A stretch of 64,000 nucleotides of DNA from Hyphococcus sp. (GCA_028284345.1 JANQRY010000008.1:836790-900789); one strand, 5' to 3'. Positions 8,870-18,348 are shown, counted from the first letter of the stretch. Program-made: numbers and translations. The notes: generated by a model not told the origin, from the letters alone.

Positions 8870-9580
8870 TTAAGCGGCGGTTTTGTCTTCTGCGCCCGCA
8901 AGATTTGCGTGAATCTCGTCGACCAGCGACCGCTCAAGCTCCAGGCGCGACGCGAGCATGGCGAGATAGCCGCGCTCGGCGGCGCCGTCCGGATCGATGG
9001 CGAGCAGCGACGCCGTGTAAATCTCCATCGCCAGTTCCGGCGACGCGGCGTCTCTGACCACCGCTTCGATATCCAGCGGTTTGTCGATTTCCGCCTCGAT
9101 GAACTGAATGTCGTTTCGCGAAACGCCAAGGGCGTCGAGCTGATCGATGATGCGCGCCTTTTCGCTTGCCGTGACCGTGCCGTCGGCTTTCGTTGCGGCG
9201 ATCATGGCGCGCGCTAGAATGCGTGCAAGGCTCGCCTGCTGCTCGTGACTTTCCGGGATAAAGAGCGCTTCGGCGCCGCGCTGGGTCGGTTGCGGCGCGC
9301 CGTGGGGCATTGGCGCGCCGGCGCCCGCGTTCTTCGCCTGCCAGTCGCGCCAGGCCTTGTAGGCGAGCCCGCCCACCAGCGCGACGCCGCCGAACTTCAC
9401 CGCATTCTTGGCCAGCTTTTTCGGTTTGCCGCCGCCAAGGAAAAGCCCGGCGAGACCGCCGGCGCCGGCCGCCGCGGCCAGCCCGCCGGGGTTTGAAAAC
9501 AGGCCGGCGAGCGCCTGGCCCGGCGCGGCGCCGTCGTTGCCGGCGCGGGATTGAGCGGAATTCGTGAAATGTTCGATCAT
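8870..9580 (-). CDS. DUF533 / TerB-like membrane-associated protein (YebE-like)
   Basis: 236 residues. The N-terminal half has a Gly/Ala-rich stretch (about 25-50) and a hydrophobic segment around residues 60-75 (FGGVALVGGLAYKAW). The C-terminal half is an all-helical TerB-like domain: an ARAMIAATKADGTV metal-site-like motif, then SEKARIIDQLDALG, and later YTASLLAIDPDGAAERGYLA. This is the DUF533 architecture of E. coli YebE, an envelope-stress-linked inner-membrane protein of unknown activity. ATG 9580 is preferred; ATG 9595 is an alternative five codons upstream. Confidence 0.8.
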   Translation of the reverse strand: MIEHFTNSAQSRAGNDGAAPGQALAGLFSNPGGLAAAAGAGGLAGLFLGGGKPKKLAKNAVKFGGVALVGGLAYKAWRDWQAKNAGAGAPMPHGAPQPTQRGAEALFIPESHEQQASLARILARAMIAATKADGTVTASEKARIIDQLDALGVSRNDIQFIEAEIDKPLDIEAVVRDAASPELAMEIYTASLLAIDPDGAAERGYLAMLASRLELERSLVDEIHANLAGAEDKTAA

Positions 9581-9744
9581 CGTTGACTGCCTCATTGCTG
9601 GAGCGCGCGGGGAGCCGCGCTTGACCCGCGATATGAGGCGGCCGCCGACAGTTTCATCCTCGCAAAAAGGATAATTTTGATCGGAAAAAGCTATGGCGCC
9701 GGGATGAGCGGAGGCTTCGTGAAACGCCGTCGCGACAACCGGTC

Positions 9745-10308
9745 CTAATCCGCCCGTTTTACATATTCGAGCGTTGCGGTGTTGACGACGATCTTTTCAC
9801 CGGAAGACATATAGGGCGGGATCATGATGCGCAGGCCGTTATCGGCGATGGCCGGCTTGTAGGAAGACGACGCGGTCTGGCCTTTCACCGTCGGTTCGGT
9901 TTCGACGACTTCCAGCGTCACATGCTCGGGCATCTGCACGCCGATGGCGCGGCCTTCGTGGCTTTCCACGACCACGGCCATGCCGTCCTGAAGGAAGGCG
10001 ATGCGTTCGCCGATGAGGTCCTTGGGGATGGAAATCTGCTCGTAGGATTCAGAATCCATAAACACCAGCATGTCCCCTTCCGCGTAGAGGAAGGTGTGGT
10101 CTTTCTGCTCCAGACGCACGCGTTCGACCGTTTCCGAAGCGCGGAAGCGTTCGTTCAGCTTGCTTCCCGATTCGAGATTTTTCAGTTCGACCTGCGCGTA
10201 GGCCGGGCCCTTGCCGGGTTTGACCGCATTGGTTTTGACCGCGACCCATAGCCCGCCCTGATGCTGAATGACGTTGCCGGGGCGGATTTCATTGCCGTTG
10301 ATTTTCAT
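9745..10308 (-). CDS. efp: Translation elongation factor P
   Basis: 187-residue ribosome-binding factor that relieves stalling at polyproline. KOW-like domain I begins [20 protein letters not shown]. The tip loop is VKPGKGPA, with K33 the residue normally modified by EpmA/EpmB-type beta-lysylation. OB domains II and III follow and end [11 protein letters not shown] 10308 gives family length; upstream codons are not conserved. No modification enzyme (epmA, epmB, earP) is visible in this window, so the type of modification is open. Confidence 0.97.
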   Translation of the reverse strand: MKINGNEIRPGNVIQHQGGLWVAVKTNAVKPGKGPAYAQVELKNLESGSKLNERFRASETVERVRLEQKDHTFLYAEGDMLVFMDSESYEQISIPKDLIGERIAFLQDGMAVVVESHEGRAIGVQMPEHVTLEVVETEPTVKGQTASSSYKPAIADNGLRIMIPPYMSSGEKIVVNTATLEYVKRAD

Positions 10309-10487
10309 GACGCCGGTCCTGCTGTCTCTGTCTTGTGCGCTTCTGTCTAAATGAAGGGCGGCTCTAGCAAGGGTGCAGAACCGTGACAAGGCGCGCACCG
10401 GCGCCTTTGTCCCGTTAAGGCTTCGTTTACCGCCGCGCGCGGGACCGCTGTGTCAACACTGCCTTAAGGCCGCGCCGCTAGCCTTGA

Positions 10488-10510
10488 CCGTCGGCAGGAC
10501 GGCCTTTTTT
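10488..10510 (+). terminator. Terminator-like hairpin just upstream of the histidine kinase
   Basis: A 5-bp GC-rich stem (CCGTC / GACGG, loop GGCAG) is followed by CC and six T. It lies 12 bases before the kinase start codon, so it would sit in the 5' leader if the promoter is further upstream. It could be an attenuator, or a terminator for transcripts from the left with the kinase promoter overlapping it. The stem is short. Confidence 0.35.
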
Positions 10511-10521
10511 GGGAACGGGAC

Positions 10522-12792
10522 ATGAACGAACCACCGTCTGCGCAACATCGCATGGCGCCGGACGCGGGCGAGGAAGACGCTGCGACCGTGATGCTCCGCG
10601 TCATTCGGTCAACGCCGCTCGGCCGATATATCATTATCTCGTCCTGGGGGTTGTTGCTTGCGACGCTTATTCAGCCGGTCACGGCGCTGGTTTGGTTCGT
10701 CCTCGCCATGGCCGCCGGCGCGGCGCGATCCTGGGTCGAAAGCCTCATGGCGTCGGGCGCGCTGCCCTTTGGCGACAGCGTTAAAAAACGCGGCTACGCC
10801 GTCGTCGCCCTGACGGCCATCGCCATCATGGCGGCGGCGCCGGTCCTTGCCTTCCGTTCCGGTCATGCGGCCGGCCCGACGGCGGCGCTGTTTCTGATTG
10901 TCATCGGCTATTTTATCGCCTTCGCCCAGTTTCGCTCCTCGCCGGCGAATGCGCTGATCGTAACCTCGCCCTTTGCGGTGGCGTTTTTCGCCTGCATGGC
11001 GATGGCGTGGGGCGGCGATCTGTTCATGCCGCTTCTGGCGTGCGCGCCGATCCTGATGACGGCGGTCGCCTATGTGCTGATCTTCAGCTATCGCACGCAG
11101 ACCGACCAGGAAGCCGCGGCGCGCGAGCGTCAGAAGCTGATCACCGAGCTCAGCGCCGCGCGCATCGCCGCCGAACGCGCGTCCGAAGCAAAGTCCATGT
11201 TTCTCGCCAATATGAGTCATGAAATCCGTACGCCGATGAACGGTGTTCTCGGCATGGCGGAATTGCTCGCGGCGACGCGCCTCAACAGCCGGCAGCGGAT
11301 TTTCGCCGAAACGATCCACAAATCCGGCGCTGCGTTGTTGACGATCATCAACGACATTCTCGACTTTTCCAAAATCGAGGCGGGCAAGCTCGAACTCGAA
11401 ACGTCGCCTTTCGATCTCAGAGCGTCGGTTGAGGACGTGGCGGCGCTTGTCGCCTCCCGCGCCCAGGAAAAACGGATCGAAGTGATCGTGCGCTTTCAGC
11501 CCGGGTTGCCCAATGTGCTGATCGGCGACGGCGGGCGCATTCGCCAGGTCGTCACCAATCTTGTCGGCAACGCCGTGAAGTTTACGGAAACGGGCTATGT
11601 GCTGATCAACGTGTCCGGCGTCGTGACCGGCGAAGAAGCCGCGGTCCGGGTCGAGGTGACCGATACCGGCGTTGGCATCCCCAGCGAAAAACTCGAGCGC
11701 GTCTTTGACGCCTTCCAGCAGGCCGATACGACGACCACGCGCAAATTCGGCGGCACCGGTCTTGGCCTTTCTATCTCCAGCCGCCTGATCGAAGCCATGG
11801 GCGGCAAGATCGGCGTGACGTCGAAAACCGGCGAAGGCTCGACATTCTGGTTCGAGATCGACTTGCCCGCCCGCCAGAGCGAAGACATCGCCTGGGAGCC
11901 CACATTCGAAGCCAAGGGGCGCCGGGTGCTGATCGTCGACGACGTCGACGTCAACCGCCAGATTTTAAACGAGCAATTGACGTCATGGGGGTTCGAAACG
12001 GAACTGGCGGCGTCGGGCGTCGAGGCGCTGCAGATCCTCGCCGCCGCCCAGGAGCGCGACGCGCCATTCGATCTCGCCATTCTCGATTTTCACATGCCGG
12101 ATATGGACGGCAAGGAACTGGCGCAGCGAATCAAGGCGTGCGACGCCTTCCGCAACATGCGCCTGATGGCGTTGACGTCGGTGGACGCCAAAGGCGATTC
12201 ACGCCGCTTCCGCGAGATCGGCGTTGAGGCGTATCTCGTCAAGCCGGTGCGCGGCGCGATGCTGTATGAAACGATTGCGGATGTCCTGCGCGAAGATCTC
12301 GACCGCATTGACGACGATGAGGGCGAGGCCGAAACGCCGCTCGCCGTCGCGGCCGCGCAGCCTGTCGATCGACGGTGCATCCTTCTGGCCGAAGACAATG
12401 AGGTCAACCAGCTTGTCATTCGCCATATGCTGGATCCGAACGCGTATGAAATCGTCATCGCCGCCAACGGGCGCGCCGCGCTGGAGTTTTACCGGGCGGA
12501 ACCGGAACGGTTCGATCTCGTTCTGATGGATGTGTCGATGCCGGATATGGACGGCTATGAAGCGACGCAGGCGATCCGCGCGTTTGAGGAGGAGGCGGGC
12601 CGGGCGCCGACGCCGATCGTGTGTCTCACGGCCCATGTGATGGAGAGCGATATCGAGGCGGCCCATAAAGCCGGCATGGACGATTATCTCTCCAAGCCGA
12701 TCAGCAAGGACAAGCTCGACCGAACGATTGCGCGCTGGGCGGGCGACCGCGCCGATGACGGCGCCGCGACGGCGGCGCGGGTGATTCCCTAA
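10522..12792 (+). CDS. Hybrid sensor histidine kinase with two receiver domains
   Basis: 756-residue membrane kinase. Six hydrophobic segments (about 36-64, 92-110, 119-137, 143-163 and 168-190) form an N-terminal membrane module with no obvious periplasmic sensor. A coiled linker and HisKA domain follow, with phosphoacceptor H233 in [12 protein letters not shown]. The HATPase domain has N, G1 and G2 boxes ([24 protein letters not shown]). Two receiver domains follow with phosphorylatable D522 ([13 protein letters not shown]) and D670 ([13 protein letters not shown]). There is no Hpt domain and no neighbouring response regulator, so its phosphorelay partner is elsewhere. The first receiver looks somewhat degenerate (IVDDVDVNR), the second canonical. 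Confidence 0.93.
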   Translation: MNEPPSAQHRMAPDAGEEDAATVMLRVIRSTPLGRYIIISSWGLLLATLIQPVTALVWFVLAMAAGAARSWVESLMASGALPFGDSVKKRGYAVVALTAIAIMAAAPVLAFRSGHAAGPTAALFLIVIGYFIAFAQFRSSPANALIVTSPFAVAFFACMAMAWGGDLFMPLLACAPILMTAVAYVLIFSYRTQTDQEAAARERQKLITELSAARIAAERASEAKSMFLANMSHEIRTPMNGVLGMAELLAATRLNSRQRIFAETIHKSGAALLTIINDILDFSKIEAGKLELETSPFDLRASVEDVAALVASRAQEKRIEVIVRFQPGLPNVLIGDGGRIRQVVTNLVGNAVKFTETGYVLINVSGVVTGEEAAVRVEVTDTGVGIPSEKLERVFDAFQQADTTTTRKFGGTGLGLSISSRLIEAMGGKIGVTSKTGEGSTFWFEIDLPARQSEDIAWEPTFEAKGRRVLIVDDVDVNRQILNEQLTSWGFETELAASGVEALQILAAAQERDAPFDLAILDFHMPDMDGKELAQRIKACDAFRNMRLMALTSVDAKGDSRRFREIGVEAYLVKPVRGAMLYETIADVLREDLDRIDDDEGEAETPLAVAAAQPVDRRCILLAEDNEVNQLVIRHMLDPNAYEIVIAANGRAALEFYRAEPERFDLVLMDVSMPDMDGYEATQAIRAFEEEAGRAPTPIVCLTAHVMESDIEAAHKAGMDDYLSKPISKDKLDRTIARWAGDRADDGAATAARVIP

Positions 12793-12804
12793 GACCTTCC
12801 GCCT

Positions 12805-13551
12805 CTAACCCGCAAGCCGGGCCATGTCTTCGTCGGACATCTCGAAATTCGCATAGACGTTCTGCACGTCGTCGCAGTCTTCCAGCGCGTCGATCAGTTT
12901 CATCAGCGTCTCGGCTTTATCCGCGTCGACCGCGATTGTGTTTTGCGGTTTCCAATAGGGTTTCGCCGTTTCCGCTTCGCCGAATGTTTTCTCCAGCGCG
13001 CCGGCGACGTCGGCCAGCTGGTCGAACGCGCAATAGATCTCGTGGGTTTCTTCCGTCGACAGAACATCCTCGGCGCCGGCCTCGATGGCCGCTTCCAGCA
13101 TCTCGTCCTCGCTAGCCTTGTCGCCCGGATATTCGATGTAGCCGACAAGGTCGAACATGAACGAGACCGATCCCGTCTCGCCCATATTGCCGCCGTTCTT
13201 GGAGAAGATCGCGCGCACTTCGCTCGCCGCGCGGTTGCGGTTGTCGGTCAGCGCCTCGACGATGACACCGACCCCGGCGGGCCCGAAGCCCTCATAGCGG
13301 ATCTCCTCGAAGCTCGCCTCATTGGCGTCGGTCGATTTCTTGATCGCCCGTTCGATATTGTCCTTGGGCATCGACTGGGCCTTGGCCGCGGCGATGGCGA
13401 GCCGGAGGCGCGGATTAAACTCCGGATCCGGCGCGCCCATCTTGGCCGCGACGGTGATCTCCTTGGACAGTTTGGAGAAGATTTTCGACCGCTTGGCGTC
13501 CTGGCGGCCCTTGCGGTGCTGAATATTGGCCCATTTGCTGTGTCCGGCCAT
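12805..13551 (-). CDS. yebC: YebC/PmpR family regulator (TACO1-like)
   Basis: 248 residues, full length. It opens with the family hallmark [20 protein letters not shown] and contains the [10 protein letters not shown] and [15 protein letters not shown] motifs. The acidic middle and C-terminal domains (about 80-240) are as in YebC. Family members have been described as DNA-binding regulators and, more recently, as ribosome-associated factors helping translation of proline stretches; efp for the same problem is 3 kb away. ATG 13551 is clear from conservation. Convergent with the histidine kinase. Confidence 0.95.
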   Translation of the reverse strand: MAGHSKWANIQHRKGRQDAKRSKIFSKLSKEITVAAKMGAPDPEFNPRLRLAIAAAKAQSMPKDNIERAIKKSTDANEASFEEIRYEGFGPAGVGVIVEALTDNRNRAASEVRAIFSKNGGNMGETGSVSFMFDLVGYIEYPGDKASEDEMLEAAIEAGAEDVLSTEETHEIYCAFDQLADVAGALEKTFGEAETAKPYWKPQNTIAVDADKAETLMKLIDALEDCDDVQNVYANFEMSDEDMARLAG

Positions 13552-13709
13552 GGCGACCTCGCTCGTCCTGTTGCGGCGTTGGCGATTGGAAAGCGCGCGA
13601 TGTACCCTGCGGGGCGGCCTCATTCAAGCCGGGCGGGCCCTGTCGGTTGACGTTGTCGGTTGACGGGCCGCGGGCCGGCGGTTGATATCGGCGCCGGGGA
13701 GGTGGGCCC

Positions 13710-15302
13710 ATGGCCAAGCCTGTAAAGAACATCACCATTGTCGGCGGCGGCACGTCCGGCTGGCTGACGGCCGCCTATCTCGCCGGGCTTTACCGCCGGC
13801 GGGTGCAGAGCGGGGACCTTGCGCTGACCGTCATTGAAAGCCCCGATGTGGGCATTATCGGCGTCGGCGAATCGACGGCCCGTCCCATGGCGGACATGTT
13901 GCGCATCCTGCAGATCCGCGAATCTGATTTCATCCGGCGCTGCAATGCGACGTTCAAACTCTCGGGCTGGTTCGCGGATTGGGACGTCGATGAAGCCGGC
14001 AAGCCTGTCTCCTGGGTCAATCCGTTCTTTTCGCAATCGGATTTGCACGGCGTCAATCCGGGCTATCTGTTCGCCTCCTACGGCATGCATCCGGGCGGCG
14101 GCCCGATCGAGGAAGGCTATACGGAAGCGATCTCTGTTTGCCCGTCGATCATTCGCGCCCATAAGGGGCCGCGCCGCATTGGCGCTGGCGACTACAAGGC
14201 GGAAATTCCGTATTCCTATCATATGGACGCCATCAAGCTGGCGGAGATCCTGCAGGAACGCGGCAAAGAGCTTGGCGTCAAACAGATCCTCGATCACGTC
14301 GAAGAGGTAAGGCTGGACGAAAAGGGATTTGTCAGCGAACTGCAGCTACGCAAGACCGGCGCCTTTCCCATCGAGTTCATCATCGATGCGACCGGGTTCG
14401 CCAGCATCATCATCGCCAAGGCCCTGGGCGAGCCGTTCGAGCCCTATGACAAATATCTCCTCAACGACCGCGCGGCGGTGATGCAACTGCCCCATGCGGA
14501 TCCGAAAAAGATCGAGCCGACGTCGCGCGCAACGGCCCTCGGCGCGGGCTGGAGCTTTCGCGTGCCGCTCTATAATCGCGTCGGGTCGGGCTATATCTAT
14601 TCCAGCAAGTTCATCTCGGACGATGAAGCGGTCGCCGAATTCAAGCGTCATGCGGGGCCGGCGGCGGCGGAGGGCGAGCCGCGTATCATCCGCATGCGCA
14701 TCGGCAAGGCGCGCCGCTCCTGGGTCAAGAACTGCCTGGCGCTGGGCCTTTCCAGCGGTTTCGTCGAACCGCTGGAGGCGACGGCGATCTACTCTGTGCA
14801 GGTCGCGTTACAATGGCTGCACAATTATTTCCCCCATGACGATTTCGATCCGGCGGTCTCGGCGCGCTACAACAAGCTGATTGATGGGTTCTATGATGAA
14901 ATCATCGATTTCATCTGTCTGCTGTTCTGCATTTCCAACCGCGAAGACACGCCCTACTGGAAGGCCGTGCGGCACGAGATGGAAATTCCCCCGCGCCTTA
15001 AGGAAAACCTCGAACTTTGGAAGCATACGATGCCCGACGGGCTTGACCTCGGCGCGCACACCTTCTTCTCGCCCACCTCCTATCGCGCGGCGCTGTTCGG
15101 CAAACAGTTTTACAAGGGTCGCCAATACGCCCAGATTTCGCCGCTCGGCGAGGCGGAGTGGAAGCAATATCTGCAACTGCGCCGTGATCGGACCAATCAG
15201 TTCCTGAACACGCTGCCCGATCACTATGAGTTGCTGACGGCGATCCGAAACGAATCCCAGAATCTTTCCTTCAATATCAGCCTCTCCGGCGGCGGTCTGT
15301 GA
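13710..15302 (+). CDS. Flavin-dependent (tryptophan) halogenase family protein
   Basis: 530-residue FAD-binding protein of the PrnA/RebH family. The Rossmann motif is IVGGGTSGWL at residues 10-19, with VGVGEST near residue 52. The catalytic lysine of PrnA/RebH aligns with K83 in CNATFKLSGW, and the chloride-site-proximal glutamate with E356 in EPLEAT. The usual WxWxIP signature reads WSFRVP (281-286). Such genes in Caulobacter relatives often sit beside TonB receptors; here it stands alone. Substrate could be free tryptophan, another indole, or something else. A separate flavin reductase would be needed. No RBS was strong; ATG 13710 fits the conserved start. Confidence 0.85.
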   Translation: MAKPVKNITIVGGGTSGWLTAAYLAGLYRRRVQSGDLALTVIESPDVGIIGVGESTARPMADMLRILQIRESDFIRRCNATFKLSGWFADWDVDEAGKPVSWVNPFFSQSDLHGVNPGYLFASYGMHPGGGPIEEGYTEAISVCPSIIRAHKGPRRIGAGDYKAEIPYSYHMDAIKLAEILQERGKELGVKQILDHVEEVRLDEKGFVSELQLRKTGAFPIEFIIDATGFASIIIAKALGEPFEPYDKYLLNDRAAVMQLPHADPKKIEPTSRATALGAGWSFRVPLYNRVGSGYIYSSKFISDDEAVAEFKRHAGPAAAEGEPRIIRMRIGKARRSWVKNCLALGLSSGFVEPLEATAIYSVQVALQWLHNYFPHDDFDPAVSARYNKLIDGFYDEIIDFICLLFCISNREDTPYWKAVRHEMEIPPRLKENLELWKHTMPDGLDLGAHTFFSPTSYRAALFGKQFYKGRQYAQISPLGEAEWKQYLQLRRDRTNQFLNTLPDHYELLTAIRNESQNLSFNISLSGGGL

Positions 15303-15381
15303 CGGCCCGTGACGGCGACGGCGTTCGCCGGCGCGCCTGATTTTTGACCTCGCCGCCGCGCCACAATCCGGACGAAAACGA

Positions 15382-16134
15382 ATGGACGTCGATTACTGGA
15401 ATCGCCTCGCGGTTGGGTTTTCCGAAAGCGTATTTGAAGTCACCGAGCGGGACGCGCGCGGCGTGATCCGCAAGACCGCCAGACGCCTTGGCGACAAGCG
15501 CGCGACGGCGGCGGACTTCGGCTGCGGCGCCGGCGCCTCGACCCGCGCCGTGGCGCCGTTTTTCAAACGCGTCACCGGCGTCGACTTCTCGGCAAAGCTC
15601 CTCGCCGTTGCGCGCGCAAAAACCGACGCCGACAATGTCCGCTATCGCAAGGCTGATCTCGCGGCGATGGACCCGCGCCTCTTTCGTTGCGACGTTGCGT
15701 TTTGCTTCAATGTGTTGCTGTCGCCAGAGACCTCGGCGCGCGCGGCGATTGCGGCGAATGTTATCGGCGCGATTCGCCGCGGCGGCGCCGGCGTTTTCAT
15801 TGCGCCGTCGCTGGAGTCGGAACTGCGCTCCTATCAGGTCGCCCTTGCGTGTCGGACCGGCGCTGGCTTCGCCCGCGGCGTGGCGGCGAGGGAAATGGAC
15901 GCAAGCGCGCGCCGCGACGTGGTTTCCCTGTCGCAGGGCGTCGTCAATCTCGGCGGCGCGCCGACCAAACATTTCTTTCAGGACGAAATCGCGGAATTGC
16001 TGACCGAGTGCGGTTTGCATGACGTCGCCGTGTCGCGCGTCCGCTATCCCTGGGACGTGGTGCTCGACGACGCGCCCGACGATATGCCTTATGCTGAGCC
16101 ATGGGACTGGATCGCCATTGGCCGGAAGGGGTAG
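15382..16134 (+). CDS. Class I SAM-dependent methyltransferase
   Basis: 250-residue cytosolic protein with SAM motif I ATAADFGCGAGASTRAV (about 41-57) and an acidic strand-2 end (TGVDFSAKLLAVAR). Motif II is FRCDVAFCFNVLLSPE. The C-terminal half is unusual for small-molecule methyltransferases and includes LSQGVVNLGGAPTKHFFQDE before the final strand. I do not recognise the substrate. It lies 79 bases after the halogenase gene on the same strand, so joint transcription is possible but not shown. Confidence 0.7.
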   Translation: MDVDYWNRLAVGFSESVFEVTERDARGVIRKTARRLGDKRATAADFGCGAGASTRAVAPFFKRVTGVDFSAKLLAVARAKTDADNVRYRKADLAAMDPRLFRCDVAFCFNVLLSPETSARAAIAANVIGAIRRGGAGVFIAPSLESELRSYQVALACRTGAGFARGVAAREMDASARRDVVSLSQGVVNLGGAPTKHFFQDEIAELLTECGLHDVAVSRVRYPWDVVLDDAPDDMPYAEPWDWIAIGRKG

Positions 16135-16162
16135 CGCCGCCATGCGCGCCTAAAAACAGGTT

Positions 16163-16990
16163 CTACCCCTCGTCCCCGCGGCCAAGGGTCTCCCGCAGCC
16201 GGCCGCCGACGCGGATTGGGTCGATGGTCGCGGCGAGCCCTGTCGCCGGATCCGTCTCCACAACCACGCCGCACAGCGTTGCCGCGCCCGCCGCCGGGGC
16301 GAAGCGCCCGCCGGACATTTTGCTCACGAACCGGCGCAGGGGTTCTGATTTTTCCATGCCGATGACGCTGTCATAATCGCCGCACATGCCGAGGTCGGTG
16401 ATGTACCCCGTGCCGCGAGGGAGGATCTGATCGTCCGCCGTCGGAACATGGGTATGGGTGCCGACGACAAGGCTGGCGCGCCCGTCGAGATAGTGCCCCA
16501 TGGAATATTTTTCACTGGTCGTTTCCGCGTGAAAGTCGACAATGACGGCGTCGGCCTCGCGCCCGAGGGTGATCCCGTCAAGTTCCCGGTCGACCGCCGC
16601 GCACGGATCGTCAATCGCCTGGGGCATGGCGCGCTGGCCTTGGGCGTGAATGACGAGCACGTTGCGCCCGTCGCCGTCCTGAGCCATGACGGCGCCGCGT
16701 CCGGGATTGGACGGGGCGAAATTCACCGGCCGCAACAGCCGCGGCTCCTTGTCGAACAGGTCCACATCGTCCCGCTGATCGAAGGCGTGATTGCCGGTGG
16801 TGAGAATATCGGCGCCCGCTTCGAACAACTCTTCGGCGATGCGCGGCGTCACGCCGAAACCGCCAGCGGCGTTTTCCGCATTGACGACAATGAAATCGAG
16901 GGCGAGACGCCGGCGCAAGCCGGGCAGGCGTTCGATCAGCGCCGTGCGCCCCGAGCGTCCCATGACGTCGCCAAAAACCGCAATGCGCAA
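16163..16990 (-). CDS. YmdB-family metallophosphoesterase
   Basis: TIGR00282 calcineurin-like phosphoesterase (YmdB), 275 residues. Metal ligands are visible in FGDVMGRSGR, VVNAENAAGG, TTGNHAFDQ, VDFHAETTSEK and GTHTHVPTADD. Bacillus YmdB hydrolyses 2',3'-cyclic nucleotides and affects biofilm and RNA stability; the role here is inferred from family. The TTG at 16990 gives MRIAVFGDVMG, the normal family start. An upstream TTG at 17011 overlaps the cyclo-ligase stop (TTGA) and would add seven residues. The gene is in an operon with the upstream cyclo-ligase gene. Confidence 0.88.
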   Translation of the reverse strand: MRIAVFGDVMGRSGRTALIERLPGLRRRLALDFIVVNAENAAGGFGVTPRIAEELFEAGADILTTGNHAFDQRDDVDLFDKEPRLLRPVNFAPSNPGRGAVMAQDGDGRNVLVIHAQGQRAMPQAIDDPCAAVDRELDGITLGREADAVIVDFHAETTSEKYSMGHYLDGRASLVVGTHTHVPTADDQILPRGTGYITDLGMCGDYDSVIGMEKSEPLRRFVSKMSGGRFAPAAGAATLCGVVVETDPATGLAATIDPIRVGGRLRETLGRGDEG

Positions 16991-17007
16991 AAGAACCCGC
17001 TTTCCAA

Positions 17008-17601
17008 TCAATCGCCGCTGCAGCGGATAGCGCCGCGTTCGGTGACAACCCAGTCAAGGCGCTGATCTAGGGGCGAGGCGGGCAGGGCGTCAACGTCCTG
17101 TGCTGCAAAGGCGTATCCAACGGCGACGAGAGCGCCGGTTTTGCGCAAGGATTTCAGGGTCCGGTCGTAATATCCGCCGCCATAGCCGAGCCGGTCGCCG
17201 GCGCGCGTAAAGCCGAGGAGCGGCGTGACGATAATGTCCGGCCGAACCGTCGGTGCCGGGGCGGGCGGGACCTGTTCGCCATAGGCGCCGTCGATGAGCG
17301 GATCGCCGGGTTTGTATCGCCGGAAGATGAGCGGCGCTTTCTTGGCTTCGACGACGGGCAGCGCAAGGCCGACCCCGCGCTCGGCCAGCGCGTCGGCGAG
17401 GGGCGCGGTGTCCAGCTCGTTGCGTATCGGATCGTAGAGCGCAACGATGTCGTCGGCGCCGGGATTGATCGCGTCAAGAAATGCGCGCGCCGCGTGCTTC
17501 GCCGCATCGGGACGCGCGGCGGCGGCTTCCGCGCGCAACGGTTTCAGGCGTTCGCGCCACAACGCCTTTCTGTCAAACAGTGCTTTGATCGCCGGCAGCA
17601 T
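17008..17601 (-). CDS. 5-formyltetrahydrofolate cyclo-ligase
   Basis: 197-residue ATP-dependent enzyme that converts 5-formyl-THF to 5,10-methenyl-THF in folate metabolism. The diagnostic glycine-rich motif is GFTRAGDRLGYGGGYYDR near residue 128-145. The N-terminal basic motif is KALWRERLKPLRAE. Length is normal. The region upstream holds a candidate 6S RNA, the same order as ssrS-ygfA in E. coli. The downstream YmdB gene follows immediately. Confidence 0.93.
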   Translation of the reverse strand: MLPAIKALFDRKALWRERLKPLRAEAAAARPDAAKHAARAFLDAINPGADDIVALYDPIRNELDTAPLADALAERGVGLALPVVEAKKAPLIFRRYKPGDPLIDGAYGEQVPPAPAPTVRPDIIVTPLLGFTRAGDRLGYGGGYYDRTLKSLRKTGALVAVGYAFAAQDVDALPASPLDQRLDWVVTERGAIRCSGD

Positions 17602-17644
17602 GAAAGGGAAGCGCGTTGAGGTCCGATTGATAATGCGCCGCCTC

Positions 17645-17828
17645 GGCCGTCGGACGTTTATTCGCCCTGGACCCTACGGACCAGGTGGGCGCTGCGTATA
17701 AAGGACCAGGGTCCTAAACAGAGGCGGCTCCCGATTGAAAAGCTAAGGCCCCGGGGAATGTTGTCCTGACGGGCCGGGCAGCCGGGGGAAGATAAGGATT
17801 GCGCACCGGGGCGTAAAGGTCCGCCGGC
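17645..17828 (-). ncRNA. ssrS: Candidate 6S RNA
   Basis: No coding frame fills this space, but the minus strand can fold by hand into a 184-base rod typical of 6S RNA. The ends pair (GCCGgCGGAC with GTCCGaCGGC). TTTA-CGCCC pairs with GGGCG-aa-TAAA, and GGTGCGC with GCGCccACC. A large internal bubble follows, whose 3' side carries a small hairpin (AGGAC-cctg-GTCCT). The apical part has GGCTgCCC/GGGAGCC and GGCCC/GGGCC. 6S RNA mimics an open promoter and sequesters sigma-70 holoenzyme. Position directly upstream of the 5-formyl-THF cyclo-ligase gene is the known ssrS-ygfA synteny. No covariance search was possible. Confidence 0.65.
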
Positions 17829-17839
17829 GAACGGGACGG

Positions 17840-18121
17840 CTATTTGTTGTCCGTCTCGACGCCCGGGTCGTTCGGGTTTTGACCCATATTGCGCCAGCTC
17901 GGATAGAGCAGGCAGCCGAGGAACGAAAACGACGCTGCGACCAGAAGCGACAGGGCGAAAACGCCGCCGCCCGATTCGCCGAGCCAGTTGGCGACGAGAC
18001 AGGTCACGGCGATGATCAGATAGGGATAGACCGGCGGGTTCTGCGTCATATAGCGGCGCACGAACAGCGTCATCGAAACAATGAGCAGGGCCAGCGCGTA
18101 AAAATCAAAGACGGTGATCAT
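17840..18121 (-). CDS. Small three-helix membrane protein
   Basis: 93 residues with three predicted membrane helices (about 3-20, 32-46 and 53-72) and a polar C-terminal tail. A loop between helices 1 and 2 reads RRYMTQNPPVYPYL, and LVANWLGESGG follows. It resembles small accessory membrane proteins of alphaproteobacteria, some annotated near exosortase systems, but no exosortase is in the window and I do not assign a function. GGAGG lies five bases before ATG 18121, which fixes the start. Confidence 0.65.
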   Translation of the reverse strand: MITVFDFYALALLIVSMTLFVRRYMTQNPPVYPYLIIAVTCLVANWLGESGGGVFALSLLVAASFSFLGCLLYPSWRNMGQNPNDPGVETDNK

Positions 18122-18263
18122 ATCGCCCTCCGAGAAGGGCGCCAAATTACCAGCCGATGCGTAACGGGACGTAAACAGGGTTGTTCAAGTTTTCATCAAA
18201 TTGTTCGCAATGACGGCGTTTTGGTTGGGGTTTGTTGGGCTTGGCGCCAGCAAAATTGTTTAC

Positions 18264-18348
18264 CCGCTCATCCCGGCGGAGGCCGGGATCTATGGCCGCA
18301 GGCGCCAAGCAAGCCTCCTGAGATCCTGGCCTCCGCCGGGATGAGCGG
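18264..18348. repeat. Long intergenic inverted repeat (REP-like)
   Basis: Two 28-base arms (18264-18291 and 18321-18348) are reverse complements with one mismatch, separated by 29 bases. The core TCATCCCGGCGGAGGCCGGG resembles dispersed intergenic repeats of alphaproteobacterial genomes. The 3' end of rsmD lies downstream, so it may also stabilise or end that transcript. The flanking space (18122-18413) holds nothing else I can support. Confidence 0.8.
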
